Source: Thermoflexales bacterium
Lineage (GTDB): Bacteria; Chloroflexota; Anaerolineae; Fen-1058
Reading direction: 5' to 3'
DNA: 5,725 nt
Assembly (NCBI GenBank): GCA_030834835.1
Contig: JAUQXD010000060.1
Location: forward strand, 1 to 5,725
The notes under the pieces: model-generated
Seen by the model: only the letters and a program-made list of their open reading frames with translations
Told to the model about the DNA's origin: nothing
Database searches by the model: none
Position numbers and translations under genes: made by a program
Part shown: piece by piece, positions 1 through 5,587 of the stretch
Layout of the letters: each line of letters starts with the position of its first letter
How positions within the stretch are numbered: position 1 is the first letter of the stretch

Positions 1-1730
1 GTTACCACATGCGCTTGATCGGGCCGAACTGCATCGGCCTGATCGACACCCACGTGCCGTTCAACACGACCTTCATCAAGAGCGTGCCCAATCCGGGCGA
101 GATCGCGTTTGTGTCGCAATCGGGCGCGATCTGCCAGGCAGTCATCGACTGGGGCACCGGCATGGGTTTTGGCTTTTCGCGCATCGCCTCGCTGGGCAAT
201 CAGGCCGATCTGTCCGAAGCGGAAGTGCTCACCGCGCTGGCGTCCGATCCGAACACGCGCGTGATCACCATGTATCTGGAAGGCGTGAAAGACGGCGCGC
301 AATTCATGCAGGCGGCAGGTGCGGCGGCGCGTGACAAATCGATCGTAGCGCTGAAGGTAGGGCGCACGGCGGCTGGCAAGCGGGCGGTCACGTCACACAC
401 CGGCGCGCTGGCCGGGCAGGAGACCGCCTACACGGTAGTCTTTGAACGCTACGGCATCTTACGCGCCAACAACACGGAAGAGCTCTTCGATTGGGCGCGC
501 GCCCTGGCCTGGTGTCCGCCACTGCGCGGTGATCGAGTGGCGGTGTTGACCAACGCGGGTGGGCCGGGCATTCTGGCGGTGGATGCGCTCGAAGCGAACG
601 GCTTGCGACTGGCAACGTTATCTGATGATACCGTCACGGCGTTGCGATCGTTTTTGCTCCCGCACGCGTCGTTCCACAACCCGATCGATATGCTGGCCTC
701 CGCCGGGCCGACCGAGTATGCGGCGGCGCTACAGGTGCTGCTGGCCGATGCGCAGGTCGATGCCGTCCTGGTGATCAGCGTGCCGCCGCCGATCGAAGAT
801 TCCACGCCGGTGGCCGAAGCGATCGCGGTGGCGGCGAAAGATGCGCCCAAACCCGTGGTCGTGGCCGTCATGGGTGAAGCGACCGTGGGCCTGGCATTGA
901 AGGTGCTGCGCGCTTTTCGTCTGACGGATTATCGCTTTCCAGAGCGGGCCGCTTCGGCGCTGGGCGCGTTGTGGCGCGATGCGCAGTGGCGGGCGCGGCC
1001 GGACTTTCAACCGGCAAGCCTGACGGATGTCGATCGCGAACTGGCCGGGCAGCGGCTGGCTTCAGCGCACGGTGAATGGATTACAGGCACGCTGGCCGCC
1101 AGCGTGTTGCAAGCGTATGGCATCGAGGGTCCGCATGAAGCGCTGGTGACCTCGGCTGATGAGGCGGTGCAGTGGGCGGAGCAAATGGGTTATCCCGTCG
1201 TGCTGAAAATCGCTTCGCCAGATATTCCACACAAATCGGACATTGGCGGAGTGGCGCTCGATGTGCGGGACGCAGGATCAGCGCGGACAGCCTTCGATCA
1301 AATTGTGGCTAATGCGCAGCGCACCGTGCCGGACGCGCACATCGCTGGCGTGACAATCCAACCCATGCTGCGCGTGGGGCAAGAAGTGATCATCGGCGCA
1401 GTGCGCGACGCGCAGTTCGGGCCGGTGATCATGTTTGGTGCGGGCGGTGTGGAAGTCGAAGGCAGGCGCGATGTGGCGTTTGGCCTCGCGCCGCTCTCGC
1501 GCGCCGAAGCCGAAAAGATGATCGATGCGACGTTTGCCGGCAAGCAGCTGCGCGGCTTCCGCGGTTCGCCGTCGGCCGATCGAGCCGCCGTGATCGATCG
1601 GGTCTTGAGACTGGCGCAGTTTATCTCGGACTTCCCGCAGGTCAGCGAAGTCGAGATCAATCCGCTGCACGTGCTGCGCGACGGCGCGGTGGCGCTGGAT
1701 GTGCGGCTGAAAGTGGCGCGCGAGACGTGA
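1..1730 (+). CDS. NDP-forming acyl-CoA synthetase (fused alpha/beta acetate-CoA ligase type), 5' truncated
   Basis: This enzyme family interconverts an acyl-CoA plus ADP (or GDP) and phosphate with the free acid, CoA and ATP (or GTP), through a phosphohistidine; it acts in the cytoplasm. The reading frame is open from base 3, and the codons before the first ATG (base 9) already read Tyr-His into the family motif MRLIGPNCIGL. That ATG is therefore internal: the N-terminal CoA-binding Rossmann domain, about 120 residues, lies outside the window. Numbering from the ATG at 9, the succinyl-CoA-ligase-like domain carries SHTGALAG with the expected phosphorylated His at residue 130. The ATP-grasp (beta) domain runs from about residue 355 to 570. 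It shows VVLKIASPDIPHKSD with Lys400, the glycine motif GAGGVEVEG at 477-485, and VEINPL with Glu549 and Asn551. The protein ends right after the ATP-grasp domain, so there is no C-terminal GNAT acetyltransferase; an N-terminal one cannot be excluded. The acyl substrate cannot be told from sequence. The family assignment is firm. Confidence 0.93.
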   Translation, partial: YHMRLIGPNCIGLIDTHVPFNTTFIKSVPNPGEIAFVSQSGAICQAVIDWGTGMGFGFSRIASLGNQADLSEAEVLTALASDPNTRVITMYLEGVKDGAQFMQAAGAAARDKSIVALKVGRTAAGKRAVTSHTGALAGQETAYTVVFERYGILRANNTEELFDWARALAWCPPLRGDRVAVLTNAGGPGILAVDALEANGLRLATLSDDTVTALRSFLLPHASFHNPIDMLASAGPTEYAAALQVLLADAQVDAVLVISVPPPIEDSTPVAEAIAVAAKDAPKPVVVAVMGEATVGLALKVLRAFRLTDYRFPERAASALGALWRDAQWRARPDFQPASLTDVDRELAGQRLASAHGEWITGTLAASVLQAYGIEGPHEALVTSADEAVQWAEQMGYPVVLKIASPDIPHKSDIGGVALDVRDAGSARTAFDQIVANAQRTVPDAHIAGVTIQPMLRVGQEVIIGAVRDAQFGPVIMFGAGGVEVEGRRDVAFGLAPLSRAEAEKMIDATFAGKQLRGFRGSPSADRAAVIDRVLRLAQFISDFPQVSEVEINPLHVLRDGAVALDVRLKVARET

Positions 1731-1731
1731 A

Positions 1732-1747
1732 GTCAGGCGACCCTGAC
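1732..1747. terminator. Short hairpin between convergent genes, possible bidirectional terminator
   Basis: GTCAGG and CCTGAC form a perfect 6-bp inverted repeat with a four-base loop. It begins two bases after the stop of the acyl-CoA synthetase and lies 10 bases before the end of the facing esterase gene. Neither strand has a run of T after the stem, so it is at best a weak or factor-assisted terminator. Its position between convergent genes is the main argument for it. Confidence 0.3.
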
Positions 1748-1756
1748 GAACCGTGA

Positions 1757-2785
1757 TCACCGATCGGGCGGAAACAACGCCTCCAACCCGCGCCACACAT
1801 CATCGCGCCAGGCCGGAAAGTTGTGACCACCGTGAAACTCGCGATAGGTCGCGTCGTAGTTCATCGCCGCCAGCCAGTCACGCATATGCCGATTGGTGGA
1901 TTTAAGCAGTTCATACCGGCCAACGTCCAGCCAGATTTTCGCGTGCCGATTGAACTTCGCGCGCACCAGATCAAACACGAACGTCTCGTGTCCGCGCAAG
2001 GTAAACGACCCTGATTGGCTCAGCACTCGGTTGAAAATCTTCGGGTAGCGCAGCCCCAGCGACAGGGCCAGCAAGCCGCCCAGCGACGCGCCCAGTACGC
2101 CGTAATCGCCCGGTTCGGTTAAGTGCAACCGCGACTCTGCCAGCGGCAGCACTCTGGTCAACACCGCGCCGATGATGGCTTCACTGGCGCTGAATTCTTG
2201 AATGCGCGCCGGGCCGCCGTGATCGATCAGGGCCAGCGCCACCGGCTGCATGCGGCCCTGCGCGATCAGGTTATCCACGATGTCGGGCAGGCGCACGCGC
2301 CGCAGATAATCGCGCCCGTCGAAGACCACGAGCAGCGGGCCGGGTTGATCCGTCGGCGGTTGGTACAGATAGATCGCGCGACGATTGCCAAAAAACAGAT
2401 CGCTCTCGATCACGTGACGCGAGACGATCCCGCGCCGCACGCCGCGCTGACGTTGAATCAACGGCGTCGGTCCGCCCGACATGTAGAAGTAATGGTTGAG
2501 GGCGCCATAGCCGTTGGGCGCGACGTTGGCGTTAAAACGATCGGTCACATGCTGACCGTCGCGCACGAAGGCATATTCGATGTAGGCATCGCGCAGCAGT
2601 TTGACGGTGTGCGCCCAGACGTCGGGCGCGACGCGGCGCAGCTCGATCGGGTCGCGGGCATTCCAGCGGTTGAAGTCGCCGACAAGTCTGGGCGCCTCGT
2701 GACCGTGCCAGACAAACGTGGCGGTGTCGCCGTCGATCAGTGGCGTGCCTTCAGTTTGAGCACGTTTCAATAAGTGTTGCGGCAT
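1757..2785 (-). CDS. Enterochelin-esterase-like alpha/beta hydrolase with N-terminal E-set (CBM48-like) domain
   Basis: Predicted cytoplasmic serine esterase of 342 residues, in the Fes / esterase D superfamily (COG2382-like). Residues about 20-102 form an immunoglobulin-like E-set domain with the signature LVGDFNRW (34-41), as in CBM48 and Fes N-terminal domains. The hydrolase domain follows from about 117. It has the nucleophile elbow GASLGG with Ser234, an acid at Asp287 in WLDVGRYE, and the catalytic His321 in HGGHNF, so the triad is complete. The frame stays open 34 codons further upstream. ATG 2785 is chosen because GGAG sits six bases before it, and because the upstream extension would run across the promoter and terminator and reads like nothing in the family. 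There is no signal peptide or membrane segment. True ferric-siderophore hydrolysis is not shown: no siderophore or iron-uptake genes are nearby, and many relatives act on other esters. The gene converges on the acyl-CoA synthetase and appears to be transcribed alone. Confidence 0.88.
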   Translation of the reverse strand: MPQHLLKRAQTEGTPLIDGDTATFVWHGHEAPRLVGDFNRWNARDPIELRRVAPDVWAHTVKLLRDAYIEYAFVRDGQHVTDRFNANVAPNGYGALNHYFYMSGGPTPLIQRQRGVRRGIVSRHVIESDLFFGNRRAIYLYQPPTDQPGPLLVVFDGRDYLRRVRLPDIVDNLIAQGRMQPVALALIDHGGPARIQEFSASEAIIGAVLTRVLPLAESRLHLTEPGDYGVLGASLGGLLALSLGLRYPKIFNRVLSQSGSFTLRGHETFVFDLVRAKFNRHAKIWLDVGRYELLKSTNRHMRDWLAAMNYDATYREFHGGHNFPAWRDDVWRGLEALFPPDR

Positions 2786-2820
2786 GATGATCTCCAGTCC
2801 ATAATGGCAAAACAGGCCGC

Positions 2821-2849
2821 ATGATACCGCAAACACCGGCTGGACGCAA
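2821..2849 (-). promoter_or_regulatory. Predicted sigma70-type promoter of the esterase gene
   Basis: On the minus strand TTGCGT (2849-2844), a 17-base spacer and TATCAT (2826-2821) match the -35 and -10 pattern, with three and five of six consensus bases. Transcription would start near 2814, giving a leader of about 29 bases that contains GGAG at 2795-2792 before ATG 2785. The promoter lies directly after the terminator of the preceding operon, which suits an independently expressed gene. Confidence 0.5.
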
Positions 2850-2861
2850 AGCCCGTCTAAC

Positions 2862-2889
2862 AAAAATCCGCAAGCCAGTCGGCTCACGG
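2862..2889 (-). terminator. Intrinsic terminator of the sigma factor / zinc-ribbon operon
   Basis: Read on the minus strand, arms CCGTGAGCC and GGCTTGCGG (2889-2868) form a 9-bp stem, two of the pairs being G-U, closed by a four-base loop. One A and then five T follow at once. This is the standard Rho-independent layout and points in the direction of transcription of the operon ending at 2947. On the plus strand the same bases give a mismatched stem with no T run, so the signal is directional. Confidence 0.7.
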
Positions 2890-2914
2890 ATTACGCAGTA
2901 CGCATTACGTATTA
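2887..2914. repeat. Four tandem heptamers, minus-strand consensus TAATNCG
   Basis: Four adjacent 7-base units occupy exactly 28 bases (plus-strand boundaries 2887, 2894, 2901, 2908). On the minus strand each unit reads TAATNCG; one has C instead of A at the third position, and the variable fifth base is A, G, G or C. The array lies between the stop of the zinc-ribbon gene and the terminator stem, touching the stem by three bases. It codes for nothing evident. It could be a dispersed intergenic repeat, but no second copy occurs in this window. Confidence 0.6.
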
Positions 2915-2946
2915 CTTCGAGGTCACGCCCCGAATAAATCAACCTA

Positions 2947-3120
2947 TCAGCTAAAGCCGCCGCTGCCTGCGACGTGACCACAGACGGGGCAGTACAACTC
3001 GATCAGACCGTTGTAATCCAACTTGCCGCGCCCGCACTTCGGACATTTGCCGCCATATCTGGGCGCGCGGCACGTCTTGCTGACTGGCCTGGTTTTGGCG
3101 GCCCTGGTCTTCGTCTTCAA
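2947..3120 (-). CDS. Small basic zinc-ribbon protein, TTG start
   Basis: This 57-residue protein of unknown function is the last gene of the operon. It has a Lys/Arg-rich N-terminal tail (residues 1-25) and a two-knuckle zinc ribbon: Cys26-x2-Cys29, 14 residues, then Cys44-x2-Cys47. Cys17 and His49 are additional possible ligands. The core CPKCGRGKLDY...LYCPVCG looks like a genuine ribbon rather than chance. TTG 3120 is chosen because GAAGG (3133-3129) lies eight bases upstream and no ATG or GTG in the frame precedes the ribbon. The gene starts one codon after the anti-sigma TAG stop and in the same frame, so it is probably translationally coupled to it. The basic tail plus ribbon suggests nucleic-acid or RNA-polymerase contact; that is inference. 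Alternatives are a C-terminal extension of the anti-sigma factor reached by readthrough, or a fused gene broken by one base change. It is followed 57 bases later by the terminator. Confidence 0.72.
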   Translation of the reverse strand: MKTKTRAAKTRPVSKTCRAPRYGGKCPKCGRGKLDYNGLIELYCPVCGHVAGSGGFS

Positions 3121-3123
3121 CGC

Positions 3124-3369
3124 CTACGCCTTCAGGTACTCGCTCAAATCCAGCGTTTTGAACAGGCGCGCTCTGGCGTCGGGCGACATCATCGGCTGCG
3201 GCAAGTGACGATACAGGCTGACGGTCTTGCGGGCCGTATCGACTACCGCCGTGCAGTCGTCGCAATCGGCCAGATGCCGCTCGAGTTCCGCGCACAATTC
3301 CTGCGACGCTTCGCCGTCAAGATAAGCCGAGAGATCGTTCAACAGGTGATGGCAGTTTTCGGTCGGCAT
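3124..3369 (-). CDS. Soluble zinc-binding (ZAS / zf-HC2) anti-sigma factor
   Basis: An 81-residue cytoplasmic protein predicted to hold and silence the ECF sigma factor encoded just upstream. It shows the ZAS signature His32-x3-Cys36-x2-Cys39 within ERHLADCDDC, preceded by the typical helix ending LSAYLDGE (13-20). The fourth zinc ligand is probably Cys6, His7 or His8. In this family zinc loss or thiol oxidation can release the sigma factor, as in RsrA, but some members are not redox-sensitive. There is no transmembrane segment, so it is not an envelope-spanning type; the remaining 40 residues are a helical tail ending SEYLKA. ATG 3369 is preferred over GTG 3384: GAGGGG lies seven bases before the ATG, and the ATG begins one base after the sigma stop. 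Start from GTG would add five residues and overlap the sigma gene. The one-base gap indicates translational coupling, giving balanced sigma and anti-sigma production. Confidence 0.86.
   Translation of the reverse strand: MPTENCHHLLNDLSAYLDGEASQELCAELERHLADCDDCTAVVDTARKTVSLYRHLPQPMMSPDARARLFKTLDLSEYLKA
3129..3133 (-). promoter_or_regulatory. Ribosome binding site that decides the TTG start of the zinc-ribbon gene
   Basis: GAAGG on the minus strand (3133-3129) sits eight bases before TTG 3120. It lies within the last codons of the anti-sigma gene, so ribosomes ending there would be well placed to restart. It is the main reason to treat the zinc ribbon as a separate gene. Confidence 0.5.
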
Positions 3370-3370
3370 A

Positions 3371-3979
3371 TCAGCGCCCCTCACGTGATCGGGCCAGTTC
3401 GGTAAAATGAGTTGACAGTCGTTCGCGCAGCCACAGGCGCGCGCGATGCAGGCGGGTCTTCACCGTTTCGATCGAGATGTCGAGCGTGTTCGCGGTCTCT
3501 TCCGTTGACAGGCCCTCTAATTCGCGCAACACAAACACCACGCGCAGTTTCTCCGGCAGTTCGCGAATGGCCTGCTCCAGATGGGCGCGGGTCTCGTTGG
3601 TCTCAAAATCGCTTTCGGGCAGACAGCACCAATCGAACAACTGCGTCGGCACCAGCGAACCGTCATCGGCAGTTTCGGTCTCTTCAACGGACACGGTCTC
3701 AGGCTGATGTTTGCGCAGCCGCATCATGGCCGTGTTGTACGTGATGCGATACAGCCACGTGCTCAACTCCGAGCGGCCCTGAAAATCGTCGATGGCTTTG
3801 AAAGCGCTGAGAAACGTCTCCTGCACCACGTCTTCGGCGTCGGCCTCGTGCTGCATCAGCCGCAGCGCCAGCCGATACACGCCCGGCGAATGTTTATCAA
3901 TGCAGACGGCGCAGGCCGCCCGGTCACCGGCCTGAATGCGGGCCACCAACTCACGATCGGTAATTGCGTTATCTATCAT
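3371..3979 (-). CDS. ECF (extracytoplasmic function) RNA polymerase sigma factor
   Basis: A 202-residue group 4 sigma factor with the usual two domains. Sigma region 2 spans about residues 13-90, with the core DAEDVVQETFLSAFKAIDDF and the -10-binding helix around STWLYRITYN. Region 4 spans about 134-188, starting AIRELPEKLRVVFVLRELEGLS, with the helix-turn-helix STEETANTLDISIETVKTR. The linker (91-133) is longer than in many ECF factors. Unusual residues are Cys23-x2-Cys26 with His30 in the first helix and Cys118-Cys119 in the linker. ATG 3979 gives a normal N-terminus (TDRELVARIQAGDRAA), although the Shine-Dalgarno is poor: GGCGGGAT lies about 13 bases away. The gene starts 27 bases after the CcmC-like gene and ends one base before the anti-sigma gene, so all are probably co-transcribed. 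The regulon cannot be read from this window, apart from a possible autoregulatory site just upstream. Confidence 0.95.
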   Translation of the reverse strand: MIDNAITDRELVARIQAGDRAACAVCIDKHSPGVYRLALRLMQHEADAEDVVQETFLSAFKAIDDFQGRSELSTWLYRITYNTAMMRLRKHQPETVSVEETETADDGSLVPTQLFDWCCLPESDFETNETRAHLEQAIRELPEKLRVVFVLRELEGLSTEETANTLDISIETVKTRLHRARLWLRERLSTHFTELARSREGR

Positions 3980-3980
3980 C

Positions 3981-4008
3981 TTAGATGCGTATCCCGCCCA
4001 AAAGTTTC
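3981..4008 (-). promoter_or_regulatory. Possible ECF-type promoter element before the sigma gene
   Basis: GAAACTT (4008-4002), 16 bases, then TCTAA (3985-3981) resembles the RpoE-type pattern GGAACTT-N16-TCTGA. It overlaps the stop codon of the CcmC-like gene. Transcription would start at or inside the sigma ATG at 3979, which argues against it unless a later start is used. It is recorded as a candidate autoregulatory site only. Confidence 0.25.
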
Positions 4009-4651
4009 ACGCACGCACGGCCTGCCGCGCCGCGGATTGCCGCGCCGCCGCCAACGCCCGGAGGCCGCGCACGATCTGCACCCCCACCAGCGCCCACCAG
4101 AACAGCATGACCACATAGGCCAGCTGAATCGCGCTGTTGCCGGACTCGCCGATCGGGTCCAGCGGATGCAGCACCAGTCGGGCCTGCGCCAGCAAGAGCA
4201 TCATCACGATCGGCACGACGGCAAATAGCGCGGCCGAAATCTTCGAGTTCTTCACGATCAGCCCCACCACCAACACGATCGGCAGCAGGCCCGTCATTTG
4301 CAGCGTCACCATCCAGCGCGGTTCAAACCACGCGATGCCGCCCCAGGCTTGCAGCGTCGTCACGACGCTCGTGCCCAGATAAATGAACCACAACGCCAGA
4401 CCGCCTTCAAACGCGGCCCTGGCCCAATCGAAAACGGCCTCGCGCCGCGTGACCAGATAGGCCGCGCCCAGACCACCGGCGACGACGAGGATCGCCATCA
4501 CCACGCGGATGATGGCCCCGTGCACGTAGACCATCCGCACCCGATCGCCCAGCGTCTTATCGAGCGGTGACACAAACGCGGTAATGGCGATCAACACCGC
4601 TAACACGATCAATGACGGCACAATCCACTTCGGTTGTAGCAAAGTCTTCAT
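4007..4651 (-). CDS. CcmC/CcsA-like six-helix membrane protein with degenerate WWD segment
   Basis: A 214-residue integral membrane protein with six likely helices (about 9-29, 45-67, 82-102, 113-133, 139-161, 174-197). That number and the overall layout match CcmC of cytochrome c maturation, which binds haem between two membrane-facing histidines and a WWD loop. Matching positions are MVYVHGA with His44 (compare the YxHVP segment), WGGIAWFEPRW at 103-113 (compare WGxWWxWDPR), and LVLHPLDP with His162. The spacing of the histidines to each other and to the loop is close to that of E. coli CcmC (His60, His184). The tryptophan motif is degraded, so haem handling is plausible but not assured, and no other ccm gene is present. 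The tail (198-214) is basic. ATG 4651 follows GGGAA by five bases, a weak ribosome site. It is the first gene of the operon with the sigma, anti-sigma and zinc-ribbon genes, and may be a target or sensor partner. Alternative: an unrelated six-helix family. Confidence 0.65.
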   Translation of the reverse strand: MKTLLQPKWIVPSLIVLAVLIAITAFVSPLDKTLGDRVRMVYVHGAIIRVVMAILVVAGGLGAAYLVTRREAVFDWARAAFEGGLALWFIYLGTSVVTTLQAWGGIAWFEPRWMVTLQMTGLLPIVLVVGLIVKNSKISAALFAVVPIVMMLLLAQARLVLHPLDPIGESGNSAIQLAYVVMLFWWALVGVQIVRGLRALAAARQSAARQAVRA

Positions 4652-4704
4652 CGCGGTTCCCGTTCAAGCAATCGAGATAGTTGGACAACCCGACACCGGC
4701 CCAC

Positions 4705-4733
4705 ATTCTATGTCGAACCGGGCATTTGGGCAA
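4705..4733 (-). promoter_or_regulatory. Predicted sigma70-type promoter of the CcmC-like / sigma operon
   Basis: On the minus strand TTGCCC (4733-4728), a 17-base spacer and TAGAAT (4710-4705) match four and five of six consensus bases. The start of transcription would be near 4698, leaving a leader of about 47 bases before ATG 4651. It is the best promoter candidate in the 138-base gap after the methyltransferase gene, and supports transcription of the operon from housekeeping polymerase. Confidence 0.5.
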
Positions 4734-4766
4734 ACACCTTCCTGCACGGCACAGGACGAGAGTAAG

Positions 4767-4788
4767 TCACCGACGCGCTCGGACGTGA
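4767..4788 (-). terminator. Bulged hairpin just after the methyltransferase gene, weak terminator candidate
   Basis: Starting two bases after the TAA stop, CCGA and TCGG pair around GCGCG, and TCA pairs with TGA outside them with three unpaired bases on the left arm. No T run follows. The position suits a transcript end, but the structure is modest; some readthrough into the downstream operon is likely. Confidence 0.25.
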
Positions 4789-4789
4789 T

Positions 4790-5512
4790 TTACCACACGC
4801 CCGGCAGCAGGCGATAGCGCGTGCTTTGCGTGTATGCTCGATAACCCGGCAACTCGGCCTGCAAAGTCCTATCTTCCAGCGCCGCCCGCACCGTCATTAG
4901 AACCGCACAGACAATGCCTGGAACCAGTGCCCACCACGACCCCAACGCGATGGGCGCGCCCAACACCACCAGGATCGCGCCTGAATACGCCGGATGTCTT
5001 ACCAGTCGATAAGGGCCGCTGCTGACGACGGCATGTCCTCGCTCCGTCTGAATGCGCACGACCTGTGAGAAAAACGCATTCGTACCCGTGGCCCAGACCA
5101 CCAGCGCGTGGCCGGCGATCACGAGCAGCATGGCGACGATTTGCGCCAGCGGCCCGATCCCGCTCGACCAACTATAGCGCAGGTCCCAGCCAGCAATGAG
5201 CCACAACACCATCATCACCGTGCCGTACAGGCTCAACAGTACGGTGTCCCATGTTTTCGCGCCCTTCCTCGGCCCCACGCGCTCGGCCAGTAATTCGGGG
5301 TAGCGCGGAATCACGACGATGGCCGTGGCAATGACCCAGCCCGCCATGACGATCACCATGACCCAACCGGCGATCCAGTTTACCGTGTCCGCCGTCAGAA
5401 AGAGCAGCAGCGCTAACATCACCACGCCCATCGTTTCTCGGACGGCCCAGCGCGCGACACTACGTTTGACATGCGGTGACATGCTGTGTTGAACCTTCAC
5501 TGTAGTAGTCAT
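4790..5512 (-). CDS. Integral-membrane methyltransferase, ICMT/PEMT (isoprenylcysteine carboxyl methyltransferase) type
   Basis: A 240-residue membrane protein with about five hydrophobic segments (roughly 28-43, 48-68, 88-110, 122-142, 177-205). The C-terminal half carries the SAM-binding signature of the family: GPYRLVRHPAYSG at 166-178 with Arg172-His173-Pro174, then the acidic pair Glu213-Asp214, and the ending LPGYRAYTQSTRYRLLPGVW. All expected landmarks are present and the length is normal, so the gene looks intact. Bacterial members methylate poorly known lipid or small-molecule substrates; since bacteria lack prenylated CaaX proteins, the name reflects the fold, not the substrate. ATG 5512 is supported by AGGAG four bases upstream. 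It lies 75 bases after a small membrane-protein gene and 138 bases before the CcmC-like gene, which has its own promoter; nothing here shows a shared pathway. Confidence 0.9.
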   Translation of the reverse strand: MTTTVKVQHSMSPHVKRSVARWAVRETMGVVMLALLLFLTADTVNWIAGWVMVIVMAGWVIATAIVVIPRYPELLAERVGPRKGAKTWDTVLLSLYGTVMMVLWLIAGWDLRYSWSSGIGPLAQIVAMLLVIAGHALVVWATGTNAFFSQVVRIQTERGHAVVSSGPYRLVRHPAYSGAILVVLGAPIALGSWWALVPGIVCAVLMTVRAALEDRTLQAELPGYRAYTQSTRYRLLPGVW

Positions 5513-5516
5513 GTTG

Positions 5517-5553
5517 CTCCTTTCACTCCCGCCGTGCGCCTGTCAATCGGCGG
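5517..5553 (-). promoter_or_regulatory. Leader of the methyltransferase gene: ribosome site with adjacent hairpin
   Basis: AGGAG at 5521-5517 sets the ATG at 5512. Immediately upstream CCGCCG (5553-5548) and CGGCGG (5534-5529) form a 6-bp GC-only inverted repeat with a 13-base loop. The stem ends eight bases before the ribosome site and leaves it exposed. It may shield the message end or mark a processing site; there is no T run that would make it a terminator of the gene before. Confidence 0.3.
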
Positions 5554-5587
5554 CTGCATATAGATCGGCCAGACCGAACGGGCACAA

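Noticed and set aside
1..1730. Frequent GATCG and CGATCG words in the synthetase gene, considered as a HIP1-like repeat.
   Set aside because: They lack the fixed octamer GCGATCGC pattern and follow from common Asp, Ile and Arg codons at this base composition.
1278..1796. Minus-strand open frame opposite the end of the acyl-CoA synthetase.
   Set aside because: It overlaps the ATP-grasp domain and the end of the esterase in another frame and has the Arg/His-rich look of an antisense shadow.
2123..2773. Long plus-strand open frame opposite the esterase.
   Set aside because: It is antisense to a well-supported gene, has Arg/His/Gln-rich low-complexity composition and no recognisable domain; long antisense frames are expected at this GC content.
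2786..2887. A 34-residue N-terminal extension of the esterase starting at 2887.
   Set aside because: It crosses the predicted promoter and terminator, has no ribosome site, and does not resemble the family; ATG 2785 has GGAG at six bases. Its hydrophobic stretch could be mistaken for a signal peptide.
3581..4228. Plus-strand open frame opposite the sigma factor and CcmC-like genes.
   Set aside because: It spans two real genes on the other strand, is rich in His, Arg and Gln, and has no ribosome site or motif.
5541..5546. A perfect TTGACA on the minus strand before the methyltransferase gene.
   Set aside because: Seventeen bases on lies AAAGGA, the ribosome site, not a -10 box, and the start would fall inside the gene.
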